Shown here: in pieces, positions 61,133 to 64,000 of the stretch
Numbering within the stretch: position 1 is the first letter of the stretch
Layout of the letters: each line of letters opens with the position of its first letter
Source of the DNA: Paramormyrops kingsleyae
Lineage: Eukaryota > Chordata > Actinopteri > Osteoglossiformes > Mormyridae
Direction: 5' to 3'
DNA: 64,000 bases
Assembly: GCF_048594095.1 (NCBI RefSeq)
Contig: NC_132810.1
Coordinates: 2,457,001-2,521,000, forward strand
Notes under the pieces: model-generated
Told to the model about the DNA's origin: nothing
The model's database searches: none
Seen by the model: only the letters and a program-made list of their open reading frames with translations
Translations under genes and position numbers: made by a program

Positions 61133-61536
61133 AGGCATCTGTAAATGACTGTCTGACTTGTCAGTTAACTCGGGTGTGACATCATTCCCGGCTCTGACTT
61201 CCGATCTCTCAGAACAATGGAACGCGGCATATCACTGAATGTGTGCTCATGTCTGTCTGCACTGGGAGCGGCTGCTTCGTCACCAGTGCTCTCCTGCTCT
61301 CCTCCCACCTTCAGAGTGCCTGGATGTCACCCCCGACCTCCCCCCCCCACTTTCAGGAAACCCCCACCCCCCACCAAGCCTTAGACTGTAGCCGTGGGAA
61401 AGTCAAAAACAAAGCCTCCCCAGCTTTCATTTAATTCCCCTTCGTTTCCCCCCCATTCCTGTGACCTAGATAGCAGAGTGCGTTTGGGCGTTCTGCACCT
61501 TCCTCACTCTCACCCCTATTGGCAGCCATTGGTCTA

Positions 61537-63867
61537 GGGGATCCTGTATGAATCTGCTTCCTTTTGACGGCATGGGTTGGCATTAGGGCTGCAACAACTA
61601 ATCGATTTAATCGATTAAAATCGATTATTAAAATAGTTGCAAACTAATTTAATAATCGATTAGTTGGGTCTACGTTATTATACACATAAGTACAGTGGCA
61701 ACCTCCTAATTTGGGAGCAGTAAGCTAACCAAAGCCGCGGTGGCAGTAATGCACATAAACCGATGCCGACCGCCATAAAAGAAAAAAGTAAATGCACATA
61801 AACGCCATTTACGCACCTTTTAAATTTACAAAACAGCTTTTACTCACCTTTTTTAAGATCACTAATGTTAATGATATAGTTACCCACCGTTTTTACTGCT
61901 GTGCATATAGTTTACCCACCTTAAATTTCTTGTTACCACTACACCACTGCTTCATTTCTTCACGATAGAAATTTATAGTAATATCAAATGTTGTAGTACT
62001 CAAGACCAGTTTTTGAAGGTCTCGATCTTGTCTTTGAAGCAGCCGTATTTGTACTCGTTCTTGTCAAGGACTCGGGATTTTATTTCGAGACCATAACTCT
62101 GAGAATATTCTTATTAATGAGCCGTTTACTGTCGGATTGGATAACTAATAACTGCAACCAATGGCGTTACTGCCGGCCGCGTTACCCGCCCCGTCCCTTC
62201 ACACACGCACATGTGTTTAAATGAACGCAGGGGAAGTCGTGGTTGTCAACACAATCAGCTATTATGGGGCTAGAAATGCGGCTACATACAGTATACCACA
62301 ACGTGTTTACCCTACCATTCTATTAGGTGGGCGCCCCAAGTTAATTTTATTTAATTTCATTTTCTATATAGCTCCAGATCGCAACAGAAGTCATTTAAGG
62401 CTACCTTTCCGATAGAACAGGTTTATATCTTGTCCTTTTATTAAACAAACTAAATAGCCTTATGTTATTTATCTTATTTACAGTTCATCACTGTAGTATG
62501 CTGAAACAACCGGACACGTTTTCAAACAAAATTTGCCGCCTGCCGTTCACGGGTTTTTCGTCACCAATCGTCTTATTTGCGTTGCTCAGTAATTTTTAGC
62601 GTAAGATGCGGAAAAGGCTTTTTCTTCGCAATAAATGTTTACTTTATTTGTGCGTAATAAATGCAGACAGACTCGCTGGCGTGCTCTCTCCCCCTGTCAT
62701 ATATGTGTATCAACATTAAATAACATTAGACAATTATTTAATAATATTCTTAGTAGCAGCAGCGGTAGTCTGTGCTTTTACATTGAAAAACTGGAGTACT
62801 GAATACATTATCTAAAGCACCATGCTGGTTGCTCTTTATAAAACAAGATTTTGTGTATTTCATTACGTTGATTCAGCTGCTACAAATTATTAATTTTTTT
62901 TGTATACTCTTAATGTAGCATACATTTGTTTTTTATGTGAGTTGCTGGAAACAACTTTTGTACAAAGACAGACTGGGTTATTAAAAATTGCTGGAAATCA
63001 AATTGTTTTTTGCCCCCCCCCCATGCGACTAATCGATTAATCGAAAAAATAATCGACAGATTAATCGATTATCAAAATAATCGTTAGTTGCAGCCCTAGT
63101 TGGCATGCAGTGATTTTAAGGTTGTGTTCCGCCACACTATGGCAGTCACTGGGTAACACTGGGATCCTGTATGAATCTGCCTCCTTTTGACGGCATGGGT
63201 TGGCATGCAGTGATTTTAAGACTGTGTTCCGCCACACTATGGCAGTCACTGGGTAACACTGGGATCCTGTATGAATCTGCCTCCTTTTGATGGCATGGGT
63301 TGGCATGCAGTGATTTTAAGGCTGTGTTCCGCCACACTATGGCAGTCACTGGGTAACACTGGGATCCTGTATGAATCTGCCTCCTTTTGACGGCATGGGT
63401 TGGCATGCAGTGATTTTAAGGCTGTGTTCCGCCACACTATGGCAGTCACTGGGTAACACTGGGATCCTGTATGAATCTGCCTCCTTTTGACGGCATGGGT
63501 TGGCATGCAGTGATTTTAAGGCTGTGTTCCGCCACACTATGGCAGTCACTGGGTAACACTGGGATCCTGTATGAATCTGCCTCCTTTTGACGGCATGGGT
63601 TGGCATGCAGTGATTTTAAGGCTGTGTTCCGCCACACTATGGCAGTCACTGGGTAACACTGGGATCCTGTATGAATCTGCCTCCTTTTGACGGCATGGGT
63701 TGGCATGCAGTGATTTTAAGACTGTGTTCCGCCACACTATGGCAGTCACTGGGTAACACTGGGATCCTGTATGAATCTGCCTCCTTTTGACGGCATGGGT
63801 TGGCATGCAGTGATTTTAAGACTGTGTTCCGCCACACTATGGCAGTCACTGGGTAACACTGGGATTC
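61537..63867. repeat. 100-bp minisatellite, about eight units, split by a hAT insertion
   Basis: The unit contains gggatcctgtatgaatctgc, cttttgacggcatgggttgg, catgcagtgattttaagg and gtgttccgccacactatggc, totalling 100 bp. The left part-unit (61537-61583) and the array 63099-63867 are continuous if the hAT element is removed. Units differ by only a few bases (gctgtgttcc or actgtgttcc; gacggc or gatggc). The overlapping minus-strand open frames are artefacts of the repeat. Confidence 0.93.
61584..63098. mobile_element. hAT-type element with perfect 8-bp target duplication, non-autonomous
   Basis: The ends tagggctgcaacaactaatc and tcgttagttgcagcccta form an inverted repeat, with several aatcgatt motifs just inside each end. 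The flanks are identical 8-mers gttggcat (61576-61583 and 63099-63106). The 1515-bp interior has no transposase frame. The target is a unit of the 100-bp minisatellite. Confidence 0.92.
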
Positions 63868-64000
63868 TGTTCGGTGGTTTTCATGGTGCGTGCCGTTATG
63901 TGGACTCTTCTGCTGAGAGTTTCGGACGGATATGCAGTACCAGAAAAACACCTCTTTATGCCGCGTCCGCTGCATTACATTGTTGACAGTGTCATGCAGA

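Noticed and set aside
63061..63975. Series of overlapping 86-codon minus-strand frames
   Set aside because: Each is the same 100-bp repeat unit read in successive frames; not genes.

Overview
The window is vertebrate genomic DNA, most probably from a teleost fish. Genes are split into short exons with GT-AG introns. The encoded proteins match well-known vertebrate families at high identity as I remember them. The spacer DNA carries fish-type repeats: Tol2-like and other hAT elements with 8-bp target duplications, Tc1/mariner elements, tRNA-derived SINEs and minisatellites. I cannot name the species. All homology calls come from reading the translation and recalling family sequences; no search was run.

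Layout: (1) 990-11571, plus strand: the 3' twelve coding exons of pals1 (mpp5), a polarity scaffold; its 5' exons lie to the left of the window. A long 3' UTR runs to about 13.6 kb. (2) 15253-18025, minus strand: all nine coding exons of atp6v1d (V-ATPase subunit D), convergent with pals1. Two CLEAR-type E-box motifs sit about 225-260 bp upstream of its ATG. (3) About 18.3-25.5 kb: a gene-poor spacer with transposon and SINE/LINE-tail fragments. (4) 26336-37794, plus strand: all fifteen coding exons of ppp4r3a (smek1), with a 3' UTR to about 38.9 kb. (5) 40679 to beyond the right edge, plus strand: the first three coding exons of ccdc88c (Daple), with a 1.4-kb intron 1, a 12.7-kb intron 2 and more than 8.9 kb of intron 3.

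The genes work in separate pathways: apical polarity (Pals1), lysosome/endosome acidification (V1D), PP4 phosphatase targeting (PPP4R3A) and Wnt/Dishevelled signalling (Daple). They are not an operon-like set. Human chromosome 14 carries the same two pairs (PALS1-ATP6V1D and PPP4R3A-CCDC88C) far apart, so the window contains a junction between two conserved blocks.

The most unusual content is in ccdc88c intron 2. It holds a Tc1/mariner element with an intact 346-codon transposase of DD36E spacing. Next to it is a 6.5-kb minisatellite of about 200 units of 33 or 30 bp that stays open on both strands for more than 2,200 codons. I found no evidence for a new protein-based system; the novelty here is structural (repeats, transposons and splice-site oddities).
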